A DNA stretch of 64,000 nucleotides from Nitrospira sp. (lineage in GTDB: Bacteria > Nitrospirota > Nitrospiria > Nitrospirales > Nitrospiraceae), in assembly GCA_018242765.1 (NCBI GenBank), contig JAFEBH010000021.1:161156-225155 (forward strand), written 5' to 3'. The notes under the pieces are model-generated. The model did no database searches. It saw only the letters and a list, made by a program, of their open reading frames with translations, and was not told the DNA's origin. Position 1 is the stretch's first letter; each line of letters begins with the position of its first letter. Positions 38,015-47,682 of this stretch are shown piece by piece. The translations under genes and the position numbers were made by a program.

Positions 38015-40132
38015 TTACCCACCCGCTGGATCTGGAGCGTTGCCTGCGGTCGGTGCAGGGATGGTTTCTTTCCGACTGAGGCGGATTTTCCCCTGCTTAT
38101 CAATCTCAAGTACTTTGACCTGAATTTGGTCCCCCTCCGCCACCTCATCGGACACAGACTTCACACGATGATGGGCAAGCTGAGAAATGTGCACGAGCCC
38201 ATCCGTTCCCGGCAAGACCTCGACGAAGGCACCAAAATCCATGATCTTTCGCACAGTCCCCAAATACACCTTGCCGACTTCGACTTCCTCAGTCAAACGG
38301 TTGATGATGTCCTTGGCCTTTTGCAAGGATGCCCCGTCCGAGGACGCGATCGTGACAATGCCACTGTCCTCCACACTGACCTTGACCCCACAATCCGCTT
38401 GAATCCCACGGATCGTCTTCCCACCCTGGCCAATAATGTCCCGGATCTTATCCTGCTTGACCTTCATCGTATAGATACGAGGTGCAAAGGGTGAGAGGTC
38501 GGTTCGCGGCTCCGGAAGTGCGTTCGACATGCGGTTCAGAATGTGGAGACGCCCCGATCGAGCTTGTTCCAACGCTTGGTGCATCAAGTTGGTCGTAATC
38601 CCACCGATCTTGATATCCATTTGAAGCGCCGTCACTCCGTTCTTCGTCCCGCATACTTTGAAGTCCATATCACCCAAGTGATCTTCAAGGCCGAGAATGT
38701 CGGACAAGATAATGACGTCGTCCCCTTCCTTGATGAGCCCCATGGCAATACCGGCGACCAGCTCCTTGATCGGAACCCCGGCGTCCATCATCGCCAACGT
38801 TCCCCCACAGACCGTGGCCATCGATGAAGACCCATTGGATTCAAGAATCTCCGAAACAATGCGCAAGGTGTATGGAAAGACATCCTTCGTGGGAATCACT
38901 GGCTTCAACGCCCGTTCAGCCAATGCTCCATGACCAACCTCGCGTCGCCCTGGTGAGCGGAGCGGCCGCGCTTCACCGACGCTGAAGGGTGGGAAATTGT
39001 AATGCAGCATGAACGTGCGGGTGTACTCTCCCTCTAACGCATCAATCCGCTGTTCATCATCCGTCGTCCCTAACGTCACGACCGCCAGACTCTGGGTCTC
39101 TCCCCTGGTAAAGATTGCTGAACCATGTGCACGCGGCAATGCCCCGACCTCACAGGTAATCGGTCGGATATCGGATGGACCTCGTCCGTCGGCCCGTGAT
39201 TGTTTTTCCAAGATCATTTTCCGAACTTCCGTGTACTCCAGCTGATGAAAGACGAGCTTGATATGCCGCTCGCGCGAAGAATCTTCCGGCTTCTGGAGCT
39301 TCCGAAGAGTCTCTGCAAGGATCTGATCCAGTCGCTCCTGCCGAGCAGTCTTATTGGAAATCATAATGGCATCACGAATCGGCTGGGCCACGAGAGATTT
39401 AATTTCGGCCTGCAGGGCAGGATCGATCGACTCCTCCGCAACCGTTCGCTTCACCCGTCCAACTTTTTTCGCCAATTCATCAATCTTCCGAACAATCTTC
39501 TTGATCTCGCTGTGAGCTAATTCCAGCGCCTGCAGCATGGTTTGTTCAGGAAGCTCATTGGCGCCCGCCTCAACCATCATGACCGCATCGGCAGTACCGG
39601 CAACCACCAGGTGGAGGTCACTCTGTTCCATGGCTTCGAGGTCCGGATTGACGACCAGCTGCCCTTTAATGTAGCCGATCTTCACTCCGGCAACCGGACC
39701 ATTGAACGGGATATTAGAAACAGCCAGTGCAGCGGAGGCGGCGGTAATACCGATCACGTCAGAAGAACCGGTCTTATCGGCAGAAAGAACAGACGCAATA
39801 ACCTGGGTCTCAAAATAAAATCCTTCAGGGAAGAGCGGACGGAGAGGACGATCGATCAATCGGCTGGTCAAGACCTCCTTTTCTGCAGGTCGGCCTTCTC
39901 GCTTGAAATAGCCCCCTGGAATCTTGCCGGCCGCATAGGCCTTTTCCTGATAGTCGACCGTTAAAGGAAGAAAATCGGTTCCGGGTTTGGCAGTTTGCGC
40001 CGACACCGCGGTGGCAAGGATCACCGTATCACCGTACGAGGCCCAAATCGACCCGTCGGCCTGTTTTGCGACCCGACCGGTTTCGAGCCGAAGCGTACGA
40101 CCGGCAACTTCTAATTCGACAACATGTATCAT
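38015..40132 (-). CDS. pnp: Polyribonucleotide nucleotidyltransferase (PNPase)
   Basis: PNPase degrades RNA 3' to 5' by phosphorolysis. The 705 residues have two RNase PH cores (about 10-220 and 310-540, the second with GTTDDEQRIDALEGEYTRTF), a KH domain (IRDIIGQGGKTIRGIQ, about 560) and an S1 domain (VGKVYLGTVRKIMDFGAFVE, about 620-690). The length is standard. It is downstream of rpsO with a 221-base gene-free leader, as in the classic rpsO-pnp unit. Confidence 0.97.
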   Translation of the reverse strand: MIHVVELEVAGRTLRLETGRVAKQADGSIWASYGDTVILATAVSAQTAKPGTDFLPLTVDYQEKAYAAGKIPGGYFKREGRPAEKEVLTSRLIDRPLRPLFPEGFYFETQVIASVLSADKTGSSDVIGITAASAALAVSNIPFNGPVAGVKIGYIKGQLVVNPDLEAMEQSDLHLVVAGTADAVMMVEAGANELPEQTMLQALELAHSEIKKIVRKIDELAKKVGRVKRTVAEESIDPALQAEIKSLVAQPIRDAIMISNKTARQERLDQILAETLRKLQKPEDSSRERHIKLVFHQLEYTEVRKMILEKQSRADGRGPSDIRPITCEVGALPRAHGSAIFTRGETQSLAVVTLGTTDDEQRIDALEGEYTRTFMLHYNFPPFSVGEARPLRSPGRREVGHGALAERALKPVIPTKDVFPYTLRIVSEILESNGSSSMATVCGGTLAMMDAGVPIKELVAGIAMGLIKEGDDVIILSDILGLEDHLGDMDFKVCGTKNGVTALQMDIKIGGITTNLMHQALEQARSGRLHILNRMSNALPEPRTDLSPFAPRIYTMKVKQDKIRDIIGQGGKTIRGIQADCGVKVSVEDSGIVTIASSDGASLQKAKDIINRLTEEVEVGKVYLGTVRKIMDFGAFVEVLPGTDGLVHISQLAHHRVKSVSDEVAEGDQIQVKVLEIDKQGKIRLSRKETIPAPTAGNAPDPAGG

Positions 40133-40353
40133 CTATGGTCTCCTCTGGTTAGATCCACAGATGCCCACTGAGATGCGCTCTGGTCGACGGTCCTCGCCGT
40201 TCAGTCGAGCACGCGAATGGGCGATGCGTCTGCGACTGATTGTCGGACGCGTTCGTCGGACAGTGCAGCCACAGAGCGCATGTCGGTGTTCATCTGTGGG
40301 ACATGTGAGCACGACATACGGCGCCGGTCTACGCCATGCTTTGGGCCGACCGG
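40133..40353 (-). promoter_or_regulatory. pnp 5' leader with inverted repeats
   Basis: The 221 bases between rpsO and pnp contain no gene but several pairings on the minus strand: CCGGTC...GACCGG, CATGTC...GACATG and CCACAG...CTGTGG. In E. coli the equivalent leader is cut by RNase III and PNPase to control pnp; a similar role here is by analogy. A good ribosome site (AGAGGAG) precedes the pnp ATG. Confidence 0.35.
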
Positions 40354-40623
40354 TTACTTGCGTATACCAAGTCGATCGATAATTGCCCGGTACCGAGCGT
40401 CTTCCACGCCGCGAAGGTAATCCAACAATCGCCTCCGTCGCCCGACTAATTGTAATAACCCGCGCCGCGAGTGATGATCCTTCTTGTGCGTCTTGAAATG
40501 CTCGGTTAGATAGGTGATTCGATTCGTCAAGACTGCTATTTGGACCTCCGGGGAACCGGAATCCTTCTCGTGCTGTTGATATTGCTGAATGAGTGCTGCT
40601 TTTGCTTCCTTCAATAACGCCAT
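40354..40623 (-). CDS. rpsO: 30S ribosomal protein S15
   Basis: This primary-binding protein of the 30S platform contacts helix 22 of 16S rRNA. The 89-residue sequence has the signature TYLTEHFKTHKKDHHSRRGLLQ and ends RAIIDRLGIRK. Length and composition are exactly those of S15. It follows truB by 16 bases within the rimP-to-pnp operon. Confidence 0.98.
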   Translation of the reverse strand: MALLKEAKAALIQQYQQHEKDSGSPEVQIAVLTNRITYLTEHFKTHKKDHHSRRGLLQLVGRRRRLLDYLRGVEDARYRAIIDRLGIRK

Positions 40624-40639
40624 AACAACTCCTTCTTCA

Positions 40640-41590
40640 TTAATGACTCGAGAGATTTAATACTTTCCGTACTCTGATCGCCCCCAGACCTGTCCGGTCA
40701 TGGGTTCCAATCGCCAACAGACGCCCCGCCTCATTCTTGAGTCGCACAATGCCAGCTCCCACCTGAGAGAGAGCCCCTTCACCAACCACCGGGGATAGGG
40801 GTGCTCCGTGTAGGACCCGTTGTGCCTGTTCCTCATTGACAACCACTGTGGGGAAATCAAAGAGGAGCTCGTCAAGCGAAAGAAACTGCGACCCGAGAGT
40901 GTTCGCCTCACAGTGAGAAGCGAGTTGGGCGATCGTCAAGGCCTGCTCGATCAAGAGTGGCCCCACACGGCGCCGTTCCAGAGCAAACAGGTGCCCGCCG
41001 ACACCTAATGCCTGACCAATATCGGCACACAACGTACGCACATACGTGCCCTTTGAGCAGACGACGCGCAAAATTGCATCCCGGCCATCAAAGGACACCA
41101 GCTCCAATTCATGGACGACGATGGATCGCTCAGCACGATCAATCGTCTTACCAGCCCTGGCGGCCTTATACAGCCGTTGTCCCCCAACCTTCACCGCAGA
41201 GTACATCGGCGGTAGTTGCCGTTGAGGACCCCGAAAGCCCGTGAGCACGGTTTGAAGATCGGTTTCGGTGACTCCGGTTAGATCAGTTCTGGCCAGCACT
41301 TGACCCGTTGCATCCTGCGTGTCAGTCGCTTCTCCAAGTCGCAACTGAGCTCGGTACTCCTTGTCCCAATTGACTAGATATTCCGCGATTCTGGTGGCTC
41401 GACCCACAAGAATCGGAAGGACTCCGGTGGCACTCGGATCTAATGTTCCGGCATGGCCAACTTTGCTGTCTCTCAAAATGGCTCGAACCCTTGCAACGAC
41501 ATCGTGCGACGTCCACCCTGTTTCTTTGTGCACAATAAGGACGCCGTCCCGAATCTCCTTTTGTCCAAGCGCTGTCGCTCTACTGGTCAT
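40640..41590 (-). CDS. truB: tRNA pseudouridine-55 synthase
   Basis: TruB makes pseudouridine 55 in the T-loop of tRNAs. The protein of about 316 residues has GWTSHDVVARVRA, the catalytic Asp in GHAGTLDPSATGVLP, and CSKGTYVRTLCADIG. The C-terminal PUA-like domain (about 235-316) ends in RKVLNLSS. Two starts are possible: GTG at 41611, overlapping rbfA by 17 bases, or ATG at 41590, after the rbfA stop; I chose the ATG because the enzyme core begins soon after. Confidence 0.94.
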   Translation of the reverse strand: MTSRATALGQKEIRDGVLIVHKETGWTSHDVVARVRAILRDSKVGHAGTLDPSATGVLPILVGRATRIAEYLVNWDKEYRAQLRLGEATDTQDATGQVLARTDLTGVTETDLQTVLTGFRGPQRQLPPMYSAVKVGGQRLYKAARAGKTIDRAERSIVVHELELVSFDGRDAILRVVCSKGTYVRTLCADIGQALGVGGHLFALERRRVGPLLIEQALTIAQLASHCEANTLGSQFLSLDELLFDFPTVVVNEEQAQRVLHGAPLSPVVGEGALSQVGAGIVRLKNEAGRLLAIGTHDRTGLGAIRVRKVLNLSSH

Positions 41591-41594
41591 GAGT

Positions 41595-42005
41595 TTAAGA
41601 TCCTGATGCACTCGGTTCCTTACTGGGATCGTCCTGGAGTGGCCGCGGCTCTACATCGCCGTGCAATCCGGCCAATAGCTGGTGAATTCGATCGCCGCGT
41701 ATTCCGCTCACATCTTTTTTGAAAATGATATCGGGGAGATAGCGGAGTGAGAGACGGCGCCCTAATTCTGCCCGCACAAATCCGCTCGCCTTTGACAGCC
41801 CTGCAAAGACCTCTCGCTCACCCTCGCCCCGTTCCATGGTCGTGACGAACACATGAGCGATGCGTAGGTCCCCCGTAAGCTCAACGTCCGTGACCGTAAC
41901 ATCATGCACCCGCGGGTCTTTGATTTTTCGCATGAGGATATCGGCCACTTCCATGCGAATCTGATCGGCCACTCGATCAGCCCGTTTGTAGGTTGTCTTT
42001 GACAT
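41595..42005 (-). CDS. rbfA: Ribosome-binding factor A
   Basis: RbfA helps mature the 5' end of 16S rRNA. The 136-residue KH-like protein has RADRVADQIRMEVADILMRK, DPRVHDVTVTDVELTGDLRIAHVF and LRYLPDIIFKKD. The C-terminal 25 residues are polar and probably disordered. It sits between ylxP and truB in the usual order. Confidence 0.95.
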   Translation of the reverse strand: MSKTTYKRADRVADQIRMEVADILMRKIKDPRVHDVTVTDVELTGDLRIAHVFVTTMERGEGEREVFAGLSKASGFVRAELGRRLSLRYLPDIIFKKDVSGIRGDRIHQLLAGLHGDVEPRPLQDDPSKEPSASGS

Positions 42006-42047
42006 CGCGGTATGACCGTTGTGACGAGCGGTTGTACGGAACGAAGG

Positions 42048-42329
42048 CTAGAGCAATTCCTGTTGAGTACGGATAACCTCGACAACCGGCATGCTCTTGA
42101 TCACGTTCAGCGCCTGCTCCATGACTTGACTCACAAAACGCCCCTCACTTGCCACACAGGCCATTGCAAGAACGGCTTTCTGCCAGAGATCTTGGCCATC
42201 CACTTCGGCTACAGAGAGGTTGAATTTATTTCGCAACCGGGTTTTGAGTCCCTGCAGGACTTGTCGCTTGTCCTTCAGCGATTGACTCTCCGCGATAAAC
42301 AACTCGACCGTACAGAGCCCCACCACCAT
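42048..42329 (-). CDS. ylxP: DUF503 protein (YlxP-like)
   Basis: The 93-residue protein is the small YlxP/DUF503 family, found between infB and rbfA in many bacteria and thought to act in ribosome maturation. Diagnostic segments are MVVGLCTVELFIAESQSLKDKR at the start and FNLSVAEVDGQDLWQKAVLA. It begins about 110 bases after infB. Confidence 0.88.
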   Translation of the reverse strand: MVVGLCTVELFIAESQSLKDKRQVLQGLKTRLRNKFNLSVAEVDGQDLWQKAVLAMACVASEGRFVSQVMEQALNVIKSMPVVEVIRTQQELL

Positions 42330-42439
42330 AATGACTGCCTATAAAAGACCCCTTATCTCCGACCAATCTCAGCGAAAGGCTCCTGCGACGATCTCCTTCA
42401 GACCCACAGACTGCGGACGCTCATAAGCCGGATCGACAT

Positions 42440-45025
42440 CTAGAGTTTGGCTGCTATTTTATCGATCGTATACGCTTCGACGATGTCTCCCGTTTTTACA
42501 TCATTAAAGTTCTCGATGCTCAAGCCACATTCATACCCTTGCTGAACCTCACGCACATCGTCTTTAAATCGCCTCAAGGAGCCAAACTTACCTTGATACA
42601 CCACCACATTGTCCCGAATCACACGAACCCCTGCACTCGTACGAGAGAGAAGTCCATCGAGCACATAGGCGCCTGCCACTGCGCCGACTTTGGGAATCAT
42701 AAAGACCTGACGGACCTCCGCACGTCCGAGGACACGTTCCTTCAACGTTGGCTCAAGCAAACCTTCCATCGCGGCTTTAATGTCGGCAATGGCGTCATAG
42801 ATGATCGTATAGAGGCGGACATCGACCCCCTGCTGTTCGGCCAACGCCGTGGCTTTTGGCTCAGGTCTGATATTGAAACCGATGATGATCGCCCGCGATG
42901 CTGCTGCGAGTAGGACGTCGGATTCCATGATGCCGCCCACGGCATTATGAATAACCCGAAGCTTGACCGCATCGGTCGATAGCTTTTCAACGGCCCCAGC
43001 CAAGGCTTCCGAGGAACCCTGCACATCGGCTTTGATGACGATGGCCAATTCCTTCACCGAGCCTTCTTGAATTTTTGCAAAGAGATCATCAAGCGAGACT
43101 TTCGTCGGCCCAGTCAATTCAGCTGCCCTGCGTTTTTGCGCTCGCTCTTCGGCAATCTCTCTAGCAACCCGCTCATTCGATACGACATGGAAGACATCCC
43201 CCGCCGAAGGGACGCCGGGCAATCCAATGACTTCAACAGGAATGGACGGCCCCGCCTGCTGCGTCTTCTCACCCCGATCATTGATGAGCGCTCGCACGCG
43301 ACCACTAAACATGCCCACGACATAAGCATCGCCCACCCGTAACGTCCCGCTCTGCACGAGAACTGTGGCAACCGGCCCTCTCCCCCGTTCAATTTTGGCT
43401 TCGATGACCGTACCCTTAGCTTGTCGGTGAGGGTCTGCCTTTAACTCAAGCACTTCAGCCTGGAGAAGAATCATTTCCAAAAGAGTATCGAGACCCGTTT
43501 TCTGTTTGGCCGATACCTCTACCATAATCGTATCGCCACCCCAGGCTTCAGAAATGAGTCCATGCTCTGAAAGTGCATTCTTGACACGATCAGGGTTCGC
43601 GGTGGGTTTATCAATTTTGTTCATCGCGACGATCAGAGGAACTCCGGCCGCTTTCGCATGATGGATGGCCTCAATGGTCTGGGGCATGACCCCATCGTCG
43701 GCGGCAACAACCAGAATAACGACGTCCGTGACCTTCGCCCCCCGAGCTCGCATAGCCGTGAACGCTTCATGACCTGGCGTATCCAAGAAGGTCACCTGCT
43801 TGCCCCGCACTGAGACCGTATAAGCACCAATGTGCTGTGTGATGCCTCCCGCCTCCCCCTCGGCAACATTGGTTTGACGGATGGCATCGAGTAACGATGT
43901 TTTCCCGTGATCAACATGACCCATGATGGTCACGACGGGTGGACGAGGCTCAGGTCGTTCCTCACCGCCGGTCTCCAGTACATCCTGCAACAAGTCGTCC
44001 CCTACTTTTTCAACGGCAATGTCGATCTTGACGCCACTCTCCTCCGCCAGCATCGACGCCGCATCCAGATTCATGGGCTGGTGAAAGGTCAACATCTGTC
44101 CCATATCCATGAGTTTACGAACAATGTCGGCCGGACGCTGGCCGATCAACTCAGCAAATTCCTTGACCGTGGTTCGAGGGGTAACCTTGACACTCTTTCG
44201 TCGAGGCTTAGTCACCTCGGAGGGAACACTATGATGGAGATGCTTCGATCGGTCGTCACGACGCTGCACTGGAATGGCTCGGAGATCTTGCCAGCGTGCA
44301 GCATCCTCCCTAAATTTTACATCCTGCTGATCATCTTTGGGGCGACCTACCTTTCGGACTTTCTTGGCTTTATCCTTCTGTCCTTCGGCCTCAATGGCCT
44401 CAAACGCCATGCTCTTTTTTTTACCCAGGACGGATTCAACCGTCGTAGTCGCAACAGGAGGCGGAGCGGCGATCACCTTGGGCTGTACGTCATCCGACTT
44501 GGGGGGCACCACAGGAGGCGCAACTGCCGCTGGAGGCGGCACCACGACTTCCTCCTGAACAGCTTCCACCAGTGGGCTGGGAGCGACAATCGCCTCAAGA
44601 GCAGGTTGCTCTGGAGCAACTGATGGCGGAGTGATGGCTGAGACTGACGGTTCAGGCTGAGGTATGCGTTCGATTTCCACAGTCGAGGAAGACGCAAGAA
44701 CCTCCGCTGGCTCTTCTTCTTTCTTACGCTTGATCAAAATACGCCGCTTGTCCGGCTTTGGCGATTCTTCTGCCGGTTGACCCTTACTGGCCACAGCTTT
44801 GCCCTGCCCCATCCCGTGAACGGACCTGGGCGCAACATCCCCCTCACTCCCGGGTCCCTGCCCTTTAGATTGAGGAGCAAGCTTCTCCAGGACTTTCTGC
44901 ACGATCCCATCATCCAGAGCACTGCTATGGGAGGTTACCGACACACCCATTTTCTTGAGCTCCGGGATGAGCACGCGATTTTCCATACCCAACTTTTTCG
45001 CAAGTTCGTATACGCGCATTGCCAT
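42440..45025 (-). CDS. infB: Translation initiation factor IF-2
   Basis: IF-2 brings initiator tRNA to the 30S subunit with GTP. The 861 residues start with the IF2-N domain (MRVYELAKKLGMENRVLIPE), then a Pro/Ala-rich linker (about 55-230), a second IF2-N (TVKEFAELIGQRPADIV), the GTPase domain with GHVDHGKTSLLDAIR, DTPGHEA and MNKIDKP, and the domains II-IV to the C-terminus. Size is typical. It follows nusA by 16 bases. Confidence 0.97.
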   Translation of the reverse strand: MAMRVYELAKKLGMENRVLIPELKKMGVSVTSHSSALDDGIVQKVLEKLAPQSKGQGPGSEGDVAPRSVHGMGQGKAVASKGQPAEESPKPDKRRILIKRKKEEEPAEVLASSSTVEIERIPQPEPSVSAITPPSVAPEQPALEAIVAPSPLVEAVQEEVVVPPPAAVAPPVVPPKSDDVQPKVIAAPPPVATTTVESVLGKKKSMAFEAIEAEGQKDKAKKVRKVGRPKDDQQDVKFREDAARWQDLRAIPVQRRDDRSKHLHHSVPSEVTKPRRKSVKVTPRTTVKEFAELIGQRPADIVRKLMDMGQMLTFHQPMNLDAASMLAEESGVKIDIAVEKVGDDLLQDVLETGGEERPEPRPPVVTIMGHVDHGKTSLLDAIRQTNVAEGEAGGITQHIGAYTVSVRGKQVTFLDTPGHEAFTAMRARGAKVTDVVILVVAADDGVMPQTIEAIHHAKAAGVPLIVAMNKIDKPTANPDRVKNALSEHGLISEAWGGDTIMVEVSAKQKTGLDTLLEMILLQAEVLELKADPHRQAKGTVIEAKIERGRGPVATVLVQSGTLRVGDAYVVGMFSGRVRALINDRGEKTQQAGPSIPVEVIGLPGVPSAGDVFHVVSNERVAREIAEERAQKRRAAELTGPTKVSLDDLFAKIQEGSVKELAIVIKADVQGSSEALAGAVEKLSTDAVKLRVIHNAVGGIMESDVLLAAASRAIIIGFNIRPEPKATALAEQQGVDVRLYTIIYDAIADIKAAMEGLLEPTLKERVLGRAEVRQVFMIPKVGAVAGAYVLDGLLSRTSAGVRVIRDNVVVYQGKFGSLRRFKDDVREVQQGYECGLSIENFNDVKTGDIVEAYTIDKIAAKL

Positions 45026-45041
45026 CAGACGATTCCGTATC

Positions 45042-46199
45042 CTACTCTGATCCGCTCGTTGCCTCTTCCGCTCTCGCAGCTTGCCGGGCTTCTTCCTGCA
45101 GTCGCTGCGCCTCCGCTTCCTCCGCCAGTGCCGCTTTGATTTCCTTATCGCGCTCCACTTTTTCCTTTTCGTATTCCGTCGCGCTGATGATATCGATCTT
45201 CCATCCTGTCAAGCGTGCCGCAAGCCTGACATTCTGACCATTTTTTCCGATGGCCAGGGATAGCTGGGAATCAGCAGCGACCACGAGCGCCGACTTCTTC
45301 TCCTCGTCGATACCGACCTTTTCGATGGTAGCGGGATTTAGCGCTTCCGCAATGAACACCCGCGGATCCTGCGTCCAGGTAATGATGTCGATCTTCTCAC
45401 CACGCAACTCACGGACAACCGCTTGCACACGAGAACCTTTAATGCCGACGCAGGCTCCCACCGGATCCACGGCCTTTTCCCGCGAGGTTACGGCGATCTT
45501 CGTACGGTCGCCAGGTTCCCGAACAACCGATTTGATTTCGATGATCTTCTCCATAATTTCCGGCACTTCAAGCTCAAAGAGCTTCGCCACGAATTGCGGG
45601 TGGCTGCGTGACAAAATCACTTGTACATCCTTCGGGGTCCGACGAACTTCCAGGAGCATGGCTTTGACTCGATCACCGCGCCGGTAGGTTTCACGCGGGA
45701 TCTGCTCTTGGATCGGAAGAAGCGCCTCCGTCTTTCCGAGGTCCACCAAGTAATTGCGGCGCTCCATCCCGAGAATGATGCCGGTGACCAAATCACCCTG
45801 CCTCGTCGAGTATTCCTTTTGCACCGCCTCCCACTCGGCCTCGCGAACCTTTTGAAAGATGACCTGCTTGGCGGTTTGAGCGGCAATTCTCCCCAATTCG
45901 TTCATTTCAATCAGGGACCCGATTTCGTCCCCCACTTCGGCTTCGCTGTCGTATTGACGAGCTTCTTGCAGCGAAATTTCAGCTTTCGGATTGCTGACCG
46001 TCTCGACGATGATCTTCTTAGAGACGACGGAAATTTCACCTGTTTTCGGATCCATCTCAACCTGAATGTTTTCAGCCTGCCCGAAACGCTTCTTTGCGGC
46101 AGTCTGCAGAGCGGATTCGATGGCTCCGATCACGCGGGCCTTGTCAATTCCTTTTTGGCGCCCGATTTCGTCAATCACTGAAATCAGTTCTCGGTTCAT
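45042..46199 (-). CDS. nusA: Transcription termination/antitermination factor NusA
   Basis: NusA binds RNA polymerase and nascent RNA to control pausing and termination. The 385 residues include the N-terminal polymerase-binding domain, an S1 domain (VTGIILGMERRNYLVDLGKT, about 135) and two KH domains (VDPVGACVGIKGSRVQAVV and SLAIGKNGQNVRLAARLTGW). It lacks the acidic C-terminal repeats of E. coli NusA and ends in an Ala/Glu-rich helix. It lies between rimP and infB. Confidence 0.97.
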   Translation of the reverse strand: MNRELISVIDEIGRQKGIDKARVIGAIESALQTAAKKRFGQAENIQVEMDPKTGEISVVSKKIIVETVSNPKAEISLQEARQYDSEAEVGDEIGSLIEMNELGRIAAQTAKQVIFQKVREAEWEAVQKEYSTRQGDLVTGIILGMERRNYLVDLGKTEALLPIQEQIPRETYRRGDRVKAMLLEVRRTPKDVQVILSRSHPQFVAKLFELEVPEIMEKIIEIKSVVREPGDRTKIAVTSREKAVDPVGACVGIKGSRVQAVVRELRGEKIDIITWTQDPRVFIAEALNPATIEKVGIDEEKKSALVVAADSQLSLAIGKNGQNVRLAARLTGWKIDIISATEYEKEKVERDKEIKAALAEEAEAQRLQEEARQAARAEEATSGSE

Positions 46200-46250
46200 A
46201 CCTCACGCTCCTGCATCCGGTTTCCACTCACGGCGCCCCTGACCTCACAC

Positions 46251-46745
46251 TTAAATTTTCACAACCAATTTCGCTTCCGCGATGATCTCGCGACTGAGCT
46301 GGATCACCTGAGAAGCTCGATGCGCGGCTATCGTCAGCACAACGAGATGCTCATCAGCTTGCATCAACTCTCCGGCAATCCGCCACTGACCGTCGAGAGG
46401 CTGGCGAAGCTTGAGATTCACCTGTTTCCCAATCGCCCGCTGATAGTCCTGAGTTCTCTGGAACGGGCGATCCAAACCTGGAGATGAGACTTCAAGCGTA
46501 TAGGCGTGAGGGAACGGATCGGCCACATCGAGTGCCGGCCCTAGAGCCTTATGTGCTTGCTCACAGTCGGTGATGGTCACGCCACCCGGTTTATCGATCA
46601 ACACACGAACGACGGAACGCGGACCTCGACCAACACAGACGATATCGATCAATTCGAGCCCAAGCGTCCATAAAATCGGTGAAATGATTTCGTGCAATCG
46701 GTCGATCACCGGTTGCGAACTACTCCCCGGTATCCTCAACCTCAA
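46251..46745 (-). CDS. rimP: Ribosome maturation factor RimP
   Basis: RimP assists 30S assembly. The conserved core covers VIDRLHEIISPILWTLGLELID, VRVLIDKPGGVTITDCEQ, and the YTLEVSSPGLDRPFQ motif. A reading from ATG 46814 would run through a strong terminator hairpin (46767-46793) and gives a Trp/Cys-rich non-homologous N-terminus, so I prefer a TTG start near 46745 or 46739, just after AAGGGG. Which TTG is used is uncertain. It heads the nusA-infB-pnp operon. Confidence 0.85.
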   Translation of the reverse strand: MRLRIPGSSSQPVIDRLHEIISPILWTLGLELIDIVCVGRGPRSVVRVLIDKPGGVTITDCEQAHKALGPALDVADPFPHAYTLEVSSPGLDRPFQRTQDYQRAIGKQVNLKLRQPLDGQWRIAGELMQADEHLVVLTIAAHRASQVIQLSREIIAEAKLVVKI

Positions 46746-46766
46746 TGTCCCCTTGGAACATGACCA

Positions 46767-46793
46767 AACAAAAAAGTGGGCGTGCGCCCACTT
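46767..46793 (-). terminator. Rho-independent terminator after dat
   Basis: On the minus strand AAGTGGGCG and CGCCCACTT pair around a two-base centre, followed by a TTTTTTG run. It lies about 46 bases beyond the dat stop and immediately before rimP, separating the two transcription units and arguing against the longest rimP reading. Confidence 0.85.
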
Positions 46794-46838
46794 ACAGAGG
46801 CGGTACCATACCATGCACCCCTAAGCAATGCAAGGGGA

Positions 46839-47678
46839 CTAGCCCGTCAGTAATGCCCATCGAGCGGCCAAGGCCTGGGTGATTGGACCAGGGTGACCGG
46901 AGCCGATGGGTTTCCCGTCGATCTGAACGACTCCGAGGACTTCAAGCGTGGTACCAGTGAGAAAGACTTCGTCTGCTTGGTAGAGGGAGTCGATCGACAG
47001 AAATCGCTCGTCGACGACAACCTCTTCCTCTCTTGCTAGCTGCAGCACGACCGTCCTGGTCACGCCAGACAGAATGCGCGGGCTTTCGGGAGCCGTGATG
47101 ATGACGCCCCCCTGAACAACCATCACATTGCTCACGGCCCCTTCCATGACAAAGCCGTCGCGAACTAGGATAGCCTCGAACACACCCGCCTTGCGCGCCT
47201 CCTCACGAGCCAGCACGTTGGCCAGTAAATTGACGCTTTTGATATCACATCGCCCCCATCGCAGATCCTCACAAGTACAGGCCGTCACGCCGTTGCGCCG
47301 CGTCTCTGGACTAAGAGGATGGAGTGCTCGAATCGTCATGACGGCTGTCGGGCGACTCTCGGAAGGGAAGGTATGATCACGCGGAGCTACTCCGCGTGTC
47401 AGCTGAACATAGATCTTGGCATCCTGATACCCAGCAAGACTTAGCCCATGCTGAATCCACTGCATCCACTGTCTTCTGGTATAAGGCTGGGGAATGGAGA
47501 GTTCCGTCGCGCTTCGATCAAGCCGATCAAGATGTGCACCCACTTCAAAGGGAGCGCCTCGATAGGTTCGAATCACTTCATAGACGGCATCCCCGAATTG
47601 AAACCCGCGATCATCGATGGAAACCGTCGCATCCTGCCACGGAAGGAAACGGCCATTAATAAAGGCAATGTCTGGCAT
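46839..47678 (-). CDS. dat: D-amino-acid transaminase
   Basis: This fold-type IV PLP enzyme interconverts D-amino acids, mainly giving D-glutamate and D-alanine for peptidoglycan. The 279 residues have AFINGRFLPWQDATVSIDDR, VYEVIRTYRG (the D-aminotransferase pattern), the PLP lysine in RCDIKSVNLLANVLA and EGAVSNVMVV. The branched-chain and aminodeoxychorismate lyase relatives differ in the RCDIKS region, so Dat is favoured. It ends at a terminator and starts about five bases after the chagasin-like gene. Confidence 0.85.
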   Translation of the reverse strand: MPDIAFINGRFLPWQDATVSIDDRGFQFGDAVYEVIRTYRGAPFEVGAHLDRLDRSATELSIPQPYTRRQWMQWIQHGLSLAGYQDAKIYVQLTRGVAPRDHTFPSESRPTAVMTIRALHPLSPETRRNGVTACTCEDLRWGRCDIKSVNLLANVLAREEARKAGVFEAILVRDGFVMEGAVSNVMVVQGGVIITAPESPRILSGVTRTVVLQLAREEEVVVDERFLSIDSLYQADEVFLTGTTLEVLGVVQIDGKPIGSGHPGPITQALAARWALLTG

Positions 47679-47682
47679 GGAA

